This document shows positions 8,414-17,900 of a DNA stretch of 64,000 bases, in pieces. Numbering within the stretch: position 1 is the stretch's first letter; every line of letters starts with the position of its first letter. Source of the DNA: Heyndrickxia vini (GTDB lineage Bacteria > Bacillota > Bacilli > Bacillales > Bacillaceae_C); NCBI RefSeq assembly GCF_016772275.1, contig NZ_CP065425.1, positions 424,001 to 488,000 of the forward strand, given 5' to 3'. The notes under the pieces are model-generated. The model had not been told where the DNA came from and made no database searches. It worked only from the letters and a program-made list of their open reading frames with translations. The position numbers were made by a program, and so were the translations under genes.

Positions 8414-9613
8414 TTAGTGAATGATATTTCTTTGATCTTTTCTTTCTAGCGTGCGACTAATTCCAGTGAGAATTACCGCACCTACAACCATTAATGATCC
8501 TATCCAAGCGGTGTGAATGATTCCCATGGAATGAATGATGATGCCTCCCAAATAAGAGCCAATTGCTATCCCTGCATTAAATGCAGCAATATTAATTGCT
8601 GATGCGACATCAATTGCAGATGGCACAAATCGTTCAGCCAACATGACTACATAAACTTGTAGGCCGGGTACATTCATGAAAGCTAATAATCCCATAAAAA
8701 GAATAGTTATTAATCCAGCTAGTTTATTTGGTGCTGTGAATGTTAATACAAAAAGAACGACAGCTTGAACAATAAACATATAGAATAATGCACCAATGGG
8801 GTTTCGATTGGATAATTTTCCGCCGATCATGTTACCAATGGCAATCATAATTCCGTAAATTAGTAAAATGGCAGCAACAGTACCTTCCTTAAATCCGGTA
8901 ATTTCTTGTAATAATGGAGAAAGATAAGTAAAGACAACAAATGTTCCTCCATACCCTAAGGCAGTAATTATAAATAACAAAAGTAGACGACTATTGGTAA
9001 CTAATTTAAGTTGATCACGAAAGCTTGTCCGAGTAACGGATTTTCTTAAATCAGATGGTATTAAAATGCTGTTTGCGATAAAAGCAATTACACCGACGAT
9101 AATTATTACAATGAAGGCGATTCTCCATCCGAATTGTTGACCAATAAATGTACCAAATGGAACACCAGTTACTGTTGCAACCGTAAGTCCTGTAAACATA
9201 ATAGAAATTGCACTTGCCCTGCGGTTTTCAGGTACTAAATCAGCTGCAATGGTCGAACCGATAGACATAAATACACCATGTGAAAATGCTGAAATAACCC
9301 TTGCAATTAGCAATACAACAATAGTAGTAGCACAGCATGCAATGCTATTGCCGATGATAAAAACAACCATAATCCAAAGTAATAAGGCTTTCCGAGGCAT
9401 CCTTGAGGTAAAAGCTGTAAGGATTGGTGCTCCGAAAGTAACGCCTAATGCATATAATGAAACAGTTAAACCTGCGGTCGTAACAGGAATGTGTAAATCA
9501 TCCGCAATAAGTGGCAATAACCCCACACTTATAAATTCAGTTGTACCAATCGCAAATGCACTTACTGCTAGAGCTAATAGTGCGAATGTACTTCTTCTTT
9601 TATCTAGTGACAC
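8414..9613 (-). CDS. ytbD: MFS exporter, YtbD type (DHA1, 12 TM)
   Basis: A 399-residue membrane transporter with about twelve hydrophobic segments and DHA1 features. These include FAIGTTEFISVGLLP near the N-terminus, typical of the arabinose/chloramphenicol efflux subgroup, and GVTFGAP after TM2. It probably exports a toxic small molecule. The start is a GTG preceded by GAGGAGGAGAG; the longer in-frame extension to 9652 runs through the ribosome binding site and is rejected. Gene order with ytbE and the divergent ytcD copies that of B. subtilis, which supports the call. Confidence 0.88.
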   Translation of the reverse strand: MSLDKRRSTFALLALAVSAFAIGTTEFISVGLLPLIADDLHIPVTTAGLTVSLYALGVTFGAPILTAFTSRMPRKALLLWIMVVFIIGNSIACCATTIVVLLIARVISAFSHGVFMSIGSTIAADLVPENRRASAISIMFTGLTVATVTGVPFGTFIGQQFGWRIAFIVIIIVGVIAFIANSILIPSDLRKSVTRTSFRDQLKLVTNSRLLLLFIITALGYGGTFVVFTYLSPLLQEITGFKEGTVAAILLIYGIMIAIGNMIGGKLSNRNPIGALFYMFIVQAVVLFVLTFTAPNKLAGLITILFMGLLAFMNVPGLQVYVVMLAERFVPSAIDVASAINIAAFNAGIAIGSYLGGIIIHSMGIIHTAWIGSLMVVGAVILTGISRTLERKDQRNIIH

Positions 9614-9717
9614 AATTCTCTCCTCCTCTATATAAAAAGTGAATGAAAACACAAATATGTGTGTGAATAGAAAAAATTAACCGGCAAATGATATTATGAG
9701 ATATATTGACCGTAATG

Positions 9718-9733
9718 AAAAGTACGCACTTTT
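9718..9733. promoter_or_regulatory. Inverted repeat in the ytbD-ytcD divergent region
   Basis: AAAAGT-ACGC-ACTTTT is a perfect inverted repeat with 6-base arms. It sits on the ytbD side of the divergent intergenic region, where an HxlR-type repressor could bind. Binding is inferred. Confidence 0.4.
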
Positions 9734-9760
9734 TTGTAATATAGATACTAAAAGGTAATA

Positions 9761-9780
9761 TAGGCACTTAAAAGTACCTA
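9761..9780. promoter_or_regulatory. Candidate HxlR operator before ytcD
   Basis: TAGGCACTT-AA-AAGTACCTA is an inverted repeat matching at 8 of 9 arm positions. It ends 6 bases before the ytcD Shine-Dalgarno sequence, a position suited to autorepression. It shares the AGTAC/GCACT core with the repeat at 9718-9733. Confidence 0.45.
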
Positions 9781-9799
9781 TAAGATGAGGAGGATTACA

Positions 9800-10171
9800 A
9801 TGCAGAAAAAGAAATACAATATATCCGTTGAAGCAACATTAGAAGTGATTGGCGGGAAGTGGAAATGTGTGATTCTTTGCCATTTAACACATGGGAAGAA
9901 GCGAACGAGTGAATTAAAACGGTTGATGCCAAATATTACACAAAAGATGTTGACGCAGCAATTAAGAGAACTGGAGGAGGATGGCGTTATCAATCGCATC
10001 GTATATCAACAAATCCCTCCAAAAGTGGAATATGAGCTAAGTGAATATGGACGGAGTTTAGAAGGTATATTGAATGCTTTATGTGATTGGGGTGAAAAAC
10101 ATATTACGAAGGTGTATGGGGACACATTTTCCGTGCTGGAAGAAAATATTTTAAATGATCATTTAAAATGA
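9800..10171 (+). CDS. ytcD: HxlR-family transcriptional regulator, YtcD type
   Basis: A 123-residue winged-helix protein of the HxlR/DUF24 family. The signature EVIGGKWKCVILCHL opens helix 1, SELKRLMPNITQKMLTQQLR is the recognition region and YELSEYG the wing. A Cys in the CVILCHL segment could act as a redox or electrophile sensor, as known for some relatives (YodB, HypR). Start at the ATG with GAGGAGG six bases upstream; an in-frame ATG at 9785 would put that site inside the gene. It is divergent from ytbD-ytbE, which it probably controls. Confidence 0.88.
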   Translation: MQKKKYNISVEATLEVIGGKWKCVILCHLTHGKKRTSELKRLMPNITQKMLTQQLRELEEDGVINRIVYQQIPPKVEYELSEYGRSLEGILNALCDWGEKHITKVYGDTFSVLEENILNDHLK

Positions 10172-10232
10172 TAAAGGAAAATTCCATTTGTTTCTAGAAG
10201 GTATGAAGGATACATCAAATGGGGTGTGATTA

Positions 10233-11201
10233 ATGAAACCAAAAATATATATTACTCGTAAAATACCACAAGTTATTTATGATCAATTTACTGAGATTGC
10301 AGATGTTCGCATGTGGGAAGAAGCAGAGATTCCAGTCCCTCGGGAAATTCTATTACAGGAAGTTCGTGCAATCGATGGTTTATTGTGTCTTCTAACAGAA
10401 ACAATCGATGAAGAAGTAATCCGACAGGCAACGAAGTTAAAAATTATCAGTAATATGGCTGTAGGATTTAATAATATTGATGTTTCATTTGCTAAGAAAC
10501 AAGGCGTGATTGTGACAAATACACCGGGAGTGCTCACTGAAACGACTGCGGATCTTACTTTTGCATTAATGATGGCGACGGCAAGAAGAATAGTCGAAGC
10601 ATCCGATTATTTACGGAATGGTGAATGGAAAACATGGTCACCGATGCAACTAACTGGTCGGGACATTTATGGTGCCACGCTCGGTATAATTGGTATGGGA
10701 AGGATCGGACAGGCACTTGCTAGAAGAGCAAAAGGGTTTAAAATGAACATACTTTATTATAATCGTGCGCGTAAGCTAGAAGTAGAAAAGGAATTAGGTA
10801 TTGAATACTGTGATTTTGAAACTCTTCTTCGCCGATCCGATTTTGTTAGCCTATTACTACCGTATAGTTCAGAGGTCCATCACTTAATTGGTGAAAATGA
10901 ATTTAAACTGATGAAAGAGACCGCAATTTTAATTAACACTGCACGGGGTGGAATTGTTGATGAAACTGCTTTATATCATGCATTGAAAAACGGCGAATTA
11001 TGGGCTGCAGGCTTAGATGTTTTTGAAAGTGAACCGATTGATTTAGAGTCACCGCTGTTATCATTGCCGAATGTGGTGACCCTTCCTCATATTGGAAGTG
11101 CAAGTGAAGCGACAAGATTAAAAATGGCTGAAATCGCAGCCAATAATATCATTCAAGTGTTAAAAGGCGGCCAGCCGCTAACACCTGTGAAAATAAAATA
11201 A
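10233..11201 (+). CDS. D-2-hydroxyacid dehydrogenase (glyoxylate/2-ketogluconate reductase type)
   Basis: NAD(P)H-dependent reduction of 2-oxoacids, 322 residues. The dinucleotide motif GIIGMGRIGQALARR is mid-protein. The catalytic triad is Arg238 (NTARGG), Glu265 (LDVFESEP) and His286 (LPHIGS). TPGVLTETTADLTF is the family signature for glyoxylate/hydroxypyruvate/2-ketogluconate reductases, near B. subtilis YvcT. It follows ytcD and is 12 bases before the Nudix gene, so the two are likely co-transcribed. The precise 2-oxoacid is not decided by the sequence. Confidence 0.88.
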   Translation: MKPKIYITRKIPQVIYDQFTEIADVRMWEEAEIPVPREILLQEVRAIDGLLCLLTETIDEEVIRQATKLKIISNMAVGFNNIDVSFAKKQGVIVTNTPGVLTETTADLTFALMMATARRIVEASDYLRNGEWKTWSPMQLTGRDIYGATLGIIGMGRIGQALARRAKGFKMNILYYNRARKLEVEKELGIEYCDFETLLRRSDFVSLLLPYSSEVHHLIGENEFKLMKETAILINTARGGIVDETALYHALKNGELWAAGLDVFESEPIDLESPLLSLPNVVTLPHIGSASEATRLKMAEIAANNIIQVLKGGQPLTPVKIK

Positions 11202-11213
11202 AGAGGTTGGACG

Positions 11214-11678
11214 ATGGGATATATTGAAGAACTACGAAAGCTTGTTGGAACAAGACCATTAAATTTAGTAGGGTCTGTTGTTGTTATGGTGGATGATAAA
11301 GGGAAGATTTTGTTACAGCAAAGGAAGTTTCCAAAAGAATCATGGGGGCTTCCCGGAGGGTTGATGGAGTTAGGAGAATCAACGGAGGAAACAGCGCGGC
11401 GGGAAGTGTATGAGGAGACGAGATTGGTCGTCGAAGATTTGCAGCTTATTAATGTGTACTCGGGTAAAAATTATTATATGAAGGCGGCTAACGGAGATGA
11501 ATTCTACTCAGTTACTATTGCCTATTATTCAACAACCTTTCATGGAGAAATGCAAGCGGATAAAACGGAAATTAATGACTGCTTATTTATAGACCCACAT
11601 CAATTACCGGAGAAAATTGTCAGAAGTCATCGAGAAATTATTGAGGAGTATTTATGTTTAAGTAAAAAGCTATATTAA
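11214..11678 (+). CDS. Nudix hydrolase
   Basis: A 154-residue Nudix protein that should hydrolyse a nucleoside diphosphate derivative. The Nudix box begins at Gly49, with Glu55, Arg63-Glu64 and Glu67-Glu68 in place; the second glycine of the box is replaced by Arg70 (EETRLVV). LPGGLMELGES is typical of ADP-ribose or mutT-like members. AGAGGTTGG precedes the ATG. Translation is probably coupled to the dehydrogenase 12 bases upstream. Substrate unknown. Confidence 0.85.
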   Translation: MGYIEELRKLVGTRPLNLVGSVVVMVDDKGKILLQQRKFPKESWGLPGGLMELGESTEETARREVYEETRLVVEDLQLINVYSGKNYYMKAANGDEFYSVTIAYYSTTFHGEMQADKTEINDCLFIDPHQLPEKIVRSHREIIEEYLCLSKKLY

Positions 11679-11878
11679 AGTAAAAAGCTGAATTTGCAAC
11701 TAAGTTGATTTGAGAGTGAGTACCTGCAGCGGAAATCAACATCCAAGTTTAATGTAGCCAATTAAAAAAGGAGCTACTAAGCCTCAAGTCTGAACGATTA
11801 TTCATTCTAAAGTGCATTGTTGGAAGAATGTCCACTCCTATATGATGTATATATAAAGAAGGGAAAGGACGATATGCA

Positions 11879-12736
11879 ATGAAAAAATTATTATTATTTT
11901 TACTCGTTCTCGTCGGTTTATATTTTATCGGCTCGAGTATAAAAGAGGCATCTTGGTTTCCGTTTGGTAAAGGGGATTCACATACTCAATCGATAAAGCA
12001 AATTGATCTACTTGATTTAAAGGTTGATAGCTCAAATACGGTTATTATTCCTGAAGACCGGGATGAGATTAAAGCGGAACTTGAGGGCAAAGGAAAATTA
12101 ACTGTCAATCGAAGAGGAGACGCTATCCGAATTGAAGTAAAACGGAAATGGTTCCAACAATTTGGATTTTGGAACAAAAGCAAACTAACGGTGCATGTTC
12201 CCCGTGAGTATAATCGCGATATGAATGTGACGATTGGATCCGGTAAGTTAGCGATGGTAGGTACTTCAAAAAAGGATCCAATGAAGTTAAACAAAATGAA
12301 CGTAAATATGGGTTCAGGTAAGTTAACTCTAGAAAACCTAGATGTAAAACAATATAAACATAATGGCTCATCGGGTATGGCTAACCTAACTTCTATCTCC
12401 ACTCAAACGGGGGAAATTAATATGAGCTCCGGTATAGTCAATGTGGATGGCTATGAAGGAAAACTTGATGCGACGCTATCTTCGGGTAAATTAAATGTGC
12501 AAATGGATAAGCTTGAAGATTCCATTGATGTTCATGTAAGTTCAGGCTTAGCTAAGCTTGATTTACCTGATAATGCAGATTTCACCTTGAAAGGAAAAGT
12601 AAGCAGTGGAGATATTTCTTGCGATTTCCCACTCGAAAGCCAAGAAGTAGGCAATCATAAAGTGAACGGTAAACATGGTACAGGTAAGCATAAAATTGAT
12701 GTCACGGTGTCTAGTGGAAAAGTAGATATCTATTGA
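11879..12736 (+). CDS. LiaG-like membrane-anchored DUF4097 beta-helix protein
   Basis: A 285-residue protein with an N-terminal membrane anchor (residues 4-18, LLLFLLVLVGLYFIG), then a repetitive extracytoplasmic beta domain. Short repeats built around GSGKL, SSGK or SSGD recur about every 20-25 residues (for example TIGSGKLAMVG, NMGSGKLTLEN, SSGKLNVQM, VSSGKVDIY), as in DUF4097 (adhesin-type beta-solenoid) proteins. B. subtilis LiaG, of the cell-envelope stress operon, is the closest family member I know. No lia genes flank it here. It ends at a bidirectional terminator. Confidence 0.75.
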   Translation: MKKLLLFLLVLVGLYFIGSSIKEASWFPFGKGDSHTQSIKQIDLLDLKVDSSNTVIIPEDRDEIKAELEGKGKLTVNRRGDAIRIEVKRKWFQQFGFWNKSKLTVHVPREYNRDMNVTIGSGKLAMVGTSKKDPMKLNKMNVNMGSGKLTLENLDVKQYKHNGSSGMANLTSISTQTGEINMSSGIVNVDGYEGKLDATLSSGKLNVQMDKLEDSIDVHVSSGLAKLDLPDNADFTLKGKVSSGDISCDFPLESQEVGNHKVNGKHGTGKHKIDVTVSSGKVDIY

Positions 12737-12769
12737 TGAGATTGAATCAGAAATCTTCATAAACAAACT

Positions 12770-12806
12770 AAAAGGCTGGTATCAATGTAGATACCAGCCT
12801 TCCTTT
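12770..12806. terminator. Bidirectional terminator between the DUF4097 gene and the exporter
   Basis: Perfect 12-bp stem AAGGCTGGTATC/GATACCAGCCTT with a 6-base loop and T-rich flanks on both strands, placed between convergent genes. Confidence 0.88.
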
Positions 12807-12810
12807 TGAT

Positions 12811-14277
12811 TTATCCTCTTTCTTCCGCTTTTAATTTTGGAGATAAAAATGAAACAAGGAAACCTAATAAGGCAATCACCATCATTGCAATAAATAGATG
12901 ATGCAACCCAAACACGAGAATTTCCCGTAAAGAGGCACGTGCTTGTTCGGGGAGTCCCTGAGCTAAGTTAGGATTAATCAATTGATTAAGATTTTCCGTT
13001 TTTAAATGGGATTGCGCAGTTTTGGTTACAAGTGTCGAATTAAAGTAAGTTCCTAGGAGTGCTACGCCGACAGATTGACCTAATGTACGGAAAAATGTAT
13101 TGGATGCCGTAGCTGCTCCACGCATTGACCAATCAACTGCAGACTGTGAGCTTACCATTGTTATTGTCATAACCATTCCAAAGCCAACCCCGATTAAAGC
13201 AGCTAATAAATAGAAAAACAGCTCAGGTGTGTTAATTGAGAAAAACATTAACCAAATCGCCGATATAACGATAATTGCCATACCGACTGCAACCGTTACT
13301 CGTACACCTTGACGAAGAAGCATTCGCCCACCAAGAAATGACCCGATCATCCATGTAAGAGACATCGGTGCGAGCATTAAGCCAGATATAGTTGCCCCAT
13401 GGCCAATGACCCCTTGCACCCACATCGGAAAATAAACGGTAATTCCAATTAATATACAACTTGCAAGAAAACCAACCCCGTTAGCAACTGAAATCGCACG
13501 TAAACGGAAAAGCTGCAAAGGAATCATCGGTTCTTTTGCTTTCGACTCGATGAAAACAAATAAAGCAAGCAAGATAATCGCGCTTATAAGCATCAGAATG
13601 ATTGATGGAGAAGTCCAGTTATGTGTATCGCCGCCACGTTGCAAAGCATAAAGCAAGGCGAGCATTCCGACTGAAAAAGTAATCGCTCCGGCAAAATCAA
13701 TTTTTTTCTTCGTTTTTTCGATATTTTCCTTCAATGAAAAGCCTACCATGAGCATAGCAGCAATTCCAAATGGAACATTAATATAGAATATCCAGTGCCA
13801 TGATAGCTGGTCAACGAAAAAGCCACCGACAAGTGGACCGATGACACCGGCAATTCCCCAAGCGGCCCCCATAAACCCTAGTACCTTTGCTCGTTTTTCA
13901 TATGGATAGATGTCCCCGATAATGGTTGTTGTGACAGGCATAATGGCACCTGCACCAATCCCTTGAATCGCACGATAAATGATTAATTGTTCCATCGTTT
14001 GCGAAAGTCCACAAAGTGCCGAACCAATAAGGAAAATAATTGTGCCAAGTGTAAAAATGAATTTTCTGCCGTATAAATCAGATAGCTTTCCGAAAATCGG
14101 AACGGTTACAGCTGAGGTAAGTAAATATATTGCAAAAACCCAATTCATTAATTCGATCCCTTTTAAATCACTGACAATTGTCGGCATCGCCGTACTGACG
14201 ATGGTTCCTTCAATGGCTGTTAAAAAGGTCGCAACAAAAAGGGCAATTGTTACAGTTCGTGTATTTGTTTTCTTCAT
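12811..14277 (-). CDS. MFS multidrug exporter (DHA2, 14 TM)
   Basis: A 488-residue proton-coupled drug exporter of the EmrB/QacA type. Motif A is [13 protein letters not shown] after TM2, and motif C is [16 protein letters not shown] in TM5. The TM1 acidic motif [14 protein letters not shown] resembles the D1 motif with Glu. B. subtilis Mdr and YubD-like proteins are relatives. GGAGGACAG precedes the ATG. It is monocistronic and no dedicated regulator is adjacent. Substrate unknown. Confidence 0.9.
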   Translation of the reverse strand: MKKTNTRTVTIALFVATFLTAIEGTIVSTAMPTIVSDLKGIELMNWVFAIYLLTSAVTVPIFGKLSDLYGRKFIFTLGTIIFLIGSALCGLSQTMEQLIIYRAIQGIGAGAIMPVTTTIIGDIYPYEKRAKVLGFMGAAWGIAGVIGPLVGGFFVDQLSWHWIFYINVPFGIAAMLMVGFSLKENIEKTKKKIDFAGAITFSVGMLALLYALQRGGDTHNWTSPSIILMLISAIILLALFVFIESKAKEPMIPLQLFRLRAISVANGVGFLASCILIGITVYFPMWVQGVIGHGATISGLMLAPMSLTWMIGSFLGGRMLLRQGVRVTVAVGMAIIVISAIWLMFFSINTPELFFYLLAALIGVGFGMVMTITMVSSQSAVDWSMRGAATASNTFFRTLGQSVGVALLGTYFNSTLVTKTAQSHLKTENLNQLINPNLAQGLPEQARASLREILVFGLHHLFIAMMVIALLGFLVSFLSPKLKAEERG

Positions 14278-14854
14278 TCCTGTCCTCCATTTTCTTTATT
14301 GCTACTGACTAGTATCATTCGAGACCTTCCAATTTGTCAAATAAATCGTCTATGTAACGTTTTAAAAGCTACAAGTATACGAAAGGAGCTTATATAAAAT
14401 ACCAGTTATATGTCAAAAGAAGGATACCTTTTAATGAAACATCCTCAAAAGTAGTTCGTATTCCTAAAGCATATTACCCTTTTATATCTACCTCAAGGAC
14501 TTTTGAATTAATTTAAATAATGAATATTGGTTCATAAACATTCCTACTAGGTTGATATATATATTTTTTTGGGGGTTGAAATGAATTTTTTTTAGCATAG
14601 TAACGAGTCCCTATATGGTTTTTAAAAAGAAGGGTTATTTTGCCAATATTTTAGCCGTGAATCAAAAAATCACTCCTAGAAATATTTAGTACTTTTGCCT
14701 CTGCTGAAAAATTTCCATTCATACGAAATGACTAAATTCTGAAAATTCAGACCTACCTCGACAAGTTTAGACAAATTTTTTAAAATCCGAGCGATATATT
14801 TAAATTGACAACTAAGAACCTTCAACAAGTAAGTCTAGAGAAAGGAGGATACAG
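14278..14854. other. AT-rich region upstream of bpr
   Basis: About 575 bases with no gene I can support. It holds the promoter side of the exporter, then a long AT-rich stretch and the candidate CodY box at 14733-14747, set inside the palindrome TCTGAAAATTCAGA. Long 5' regions are common for regulated exoprotease genes. Confidence 0.5.
14733..14747. promoter_or_regulatory. Candidate CodY box upstream of bpr
   Basis: TAAATTCTGAAAATT matches the CodY consensus AATTTTCWGAAAATT at 12 of 15 positions. CodY control of exoproteases in nutrient-rich growth is established in Bacillus. Binding here is inferred. Confidence 0.42.
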
Positions 14855-14911
14855 TTGTCATTTCTATTGTCAAAGGCTTTTTTCATGAACGAAAAGAGCA
14901 AATTATTTTGA
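14855..14911 (+). CDS. Possible 18-aa upstream ORF of bpr
   Basis: A TTG codon lies 7 bases after a near-perfect AAAGGAGG (14841-14847). The frame reads 18 codons (MSFLLSKAFFMNEKSKLF) and stops with a TGA whose last base begins the bpr ribosome binding site AAGGGGAGG. Such tight spacing would couple translation of bpr to this peptide. It may instead be a chance frame next to a stray Shine-Dalgarno. Conservation in related genomes would decide. Confidence 0.35.
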   Translation: MSFLLSKAFFMNEKSKLF

Positions 14912-14926
14912 AGGGGAGGAAAAAGA

Positions 14927-17900
14927 ATGCCGAGGAAGAAAAAGGTTGTGAAGGCCACAAGTGTATTGGCCACAGTGTTAATGTCAGTTTCGCTTTTAAC
15001 ACCAAGTTTTGCGAATGCTGCTTCATTATCAGTAACGAAAAAACCACATACATCGGTTTTGGATTCGAGTGTTACGAAGTCGAAAATTAGTGATGCACTT
15101 CTTAAAAAGTTCAACACAGCCGATGAAAAGGTAACCTTTTTAATCAAATTTAAGGAACAGGCTGATACAGCTAAAGTTGCTAAAAAAGCGGCAACCAATG
15201 CCAAAAAGGCGAAGCTGTCAGGAATTAAAACAAAGCTTGCAAAACGATCAGCGGTTGTCTCCGAATTAAGAGCGACTGCGATAGAAACACAAGACGATGT
15301 GATTAAGTATTTAAAAAAGGAAAAGAAAAACGGCAATGTAAAGAATTTTGAATCCTTCTATATTGTCAATGGGATGGCAATAACAGCTACGAAGGAAGTC
15401 ATGCAAAAGCTTGCTGGCTTTGAAGCGGTAGCGAAAGTCCTCCCGAACGAAACGCGTCAGCTATATAAAACAGGTGTAGCTGCACCGAATAAACAGGATC
15501 AAAAAGCTGAAAAGAATACAAAAGCTGAAAAAAGTGCAAAAACAGCTGAGAAAAAAGCTGGCACTAACAATATTGAATGGAATATTGATCGCGTAGGTGC
15601 ACCACAAGTTTGGGATATGGGAATTGATGGATCGGGAACGGTCATCGCCAATATCGATACAGGTGTACAATGGGATCACCCGGCATTAAAAGAAAAATAT
15701 CGTGGTTACAATGCAGCAAACCCAAATAGCCCAAATCATGAAATGAACTGGTTTGATGCAACTGCAGGTCAGTCTACTCCGTATGATGACCAAGGACATG
15801 GTACACATACAATGGGAACAATGGTCGGTTCTGAGCCTAATGGGGCGAACCAAATTGGTGTAGCTCCTGGAGCAAAGTGGATTGCGGTAAAAGCGTTCAC
15901 AGCTACGGGTGGCACAGACGCAGATCTACTAGAAGCTGCTGAATGGATTCTTGCTCCAAAGGATGCACAAGGGAATCCACATCCTGAAATGGCGCCAGAT
16001 GTTGTCAATAACTCATGGGGCGGCGGCCGTGGAATTGATGAATGGTATCGCGAAATGGTTCAAAACTGGCGAGCAGCGGAAATTTTCCCAGAATTCTCTG
16101 CGGGGAACACAGACATATTTGAACCTGGTGGACCAGGATCAATCGCAAATCCAGCAAACTATCCTGAAAGCTTTGCGACTGGTGCAACAGATATCAACAA
16201 TAAATTAGGAAGCTTCTCCTTACAAGGTCCTTCTCCATATGGTGAAGTAAAGCCTGACATTGCTGCTCCTGGAGTAAATATCCGTTCTTCCGTACCTGGC
16301 GGCGTTTATGAAGGCGGCTGGAATGGAACTTCGATGGCTGGACCGCATGTATCAGCAGTAGTTGCGTTGTTGCGTCAAGTAAATTCAGCTTTAACTGTTG
16401 ATCAAATTGAGGGAATTTTAATGAACACTGCAACACCTTTAACAGATTCCACTTTCCCTGAAAGTCCAAACAATGGATATGGACACGGATTAGTGAATGC
16501 ATTTGATGCAGTTTCATCCATTATGAATGGTCTAGGAAAAGTGAAAGGTCAAGTAACGAAAGACGGGGATGACAATGAAGCTCCAACTTTCGAACATAGT
16601 GCACCAACTGAAACATATGCAGGAATGGATTTACCTTTAACAGTCCAAGTAAGTGATAATATTAGCGTATCTTCAGTTACTTTGGAATATAAAGAAGGAA
16701 ATGAATGGAAGAGCATTGATGCACAAAGAAAATCAGGTGATTTTAAATCTGGAGAATATTCCGCGAAGATTCCTGGGGATAAAATTGCTACTCCTTCTTT
16801 AACGTATCGTTGGAAAATGAATGACTTTGGTAATAATGAAGTGACAAGTAATGAATACAGTGTAGAAGTGAAACCTGGAATCACTGTTGGCTATTCTCAA
16901 GACTTTGAATCTACACCAACGGGCTGGAGCTCTTTTGGAACAAAAGATTCATGGCAATGGGGTGTACCAACATCTGGGCCAAGAAGTGCAGCATCTGGTG
17001 AAAAAGTGTACGCAACAAATCTTGCTGGAAACTATGATAATAGTGCAAACATGACGTTGGTAATGCCGCCAATCGATCTTCCTGAAGGAAATTCATACCT
17101 TCAATTCAAAAACTGGCATGAGTTAGAAACAAACTATGATTTTGGTCATGTATTCGTATCAACGGACAGAGAAAACTGGACACAGCTCGTTCGTGTAAAT
17201 GGTACAACGACTGCATGGACAGATCGCGAAGTTGACCTATCAGCTTATGCAGGACAACGAATCTACATTGGCTTTAATGTTACATCTGACGGAAGTGTAC
17301 CAAAACAAGGTTGGTATATAGATGATGTGAAGCTTTCTGCCAATTCAATTAGCAGTAAAATCTCCAAAGGCAACATGAATCTTGGCGTAGAAAAAGGCGA
17401 TGACAAGGATTCCCTGAAAAAAGAAAAGGTAAATCCAGCTTCAATAAAGCTAGAATTACCTAAAAAGGATGCCCCTCCGGCGAAAGAGGAACAAGTTAAT
17501 CCTACACTATTACCGATGAATGCTCAAGTAAGTGTAGTAGAAACTGGACGTTCAGTGACAACGAATCCAGCTAACGGCGAATATGAAATGACACATGCAG
17601 CTGGCGACTATACTTTACAAGCAGATGCATATGGATTCCGTTCTGAACAGCAACGTGTAACAATTGAAAATGATGGGGTAGCAACAGCTAACTTTGTGTT
17701 AGATGAGCTACCGAAAGGAAACATTAGTGGTACAGTGAAAAACAAATCAACTGGTGAACCTTTACAAGGAGCAACGGTTCTACTTGTTGAAGACGCTGCG
17801 GTGACCCCTGTACAAACAGATGAAAATGGACACTATGAGTTAACGGCCTACGAAGGCACATACACATTAAAAATTATTGCTCCATTCTATCACGGCCAAG

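Noticed and set aside
9249-9635. 128-codon frame opposite ytbD
   Set aside because: Antisense shadow of a hydrophobic exporter gene; no ribosome binding site.
11986-12402. 138-codon frame opposite the DUF4097 gene
   Set aside because: Antisense shadow caused by the repetitive codons of the beta-solenoid gene.
14812-15336. 174-codon frame opposite the start of bpr
   Set aside because: Antisense to the signal peptide and propeptide of bpr; hydrophobic content mirrors Lys- and Ala-rich codons.
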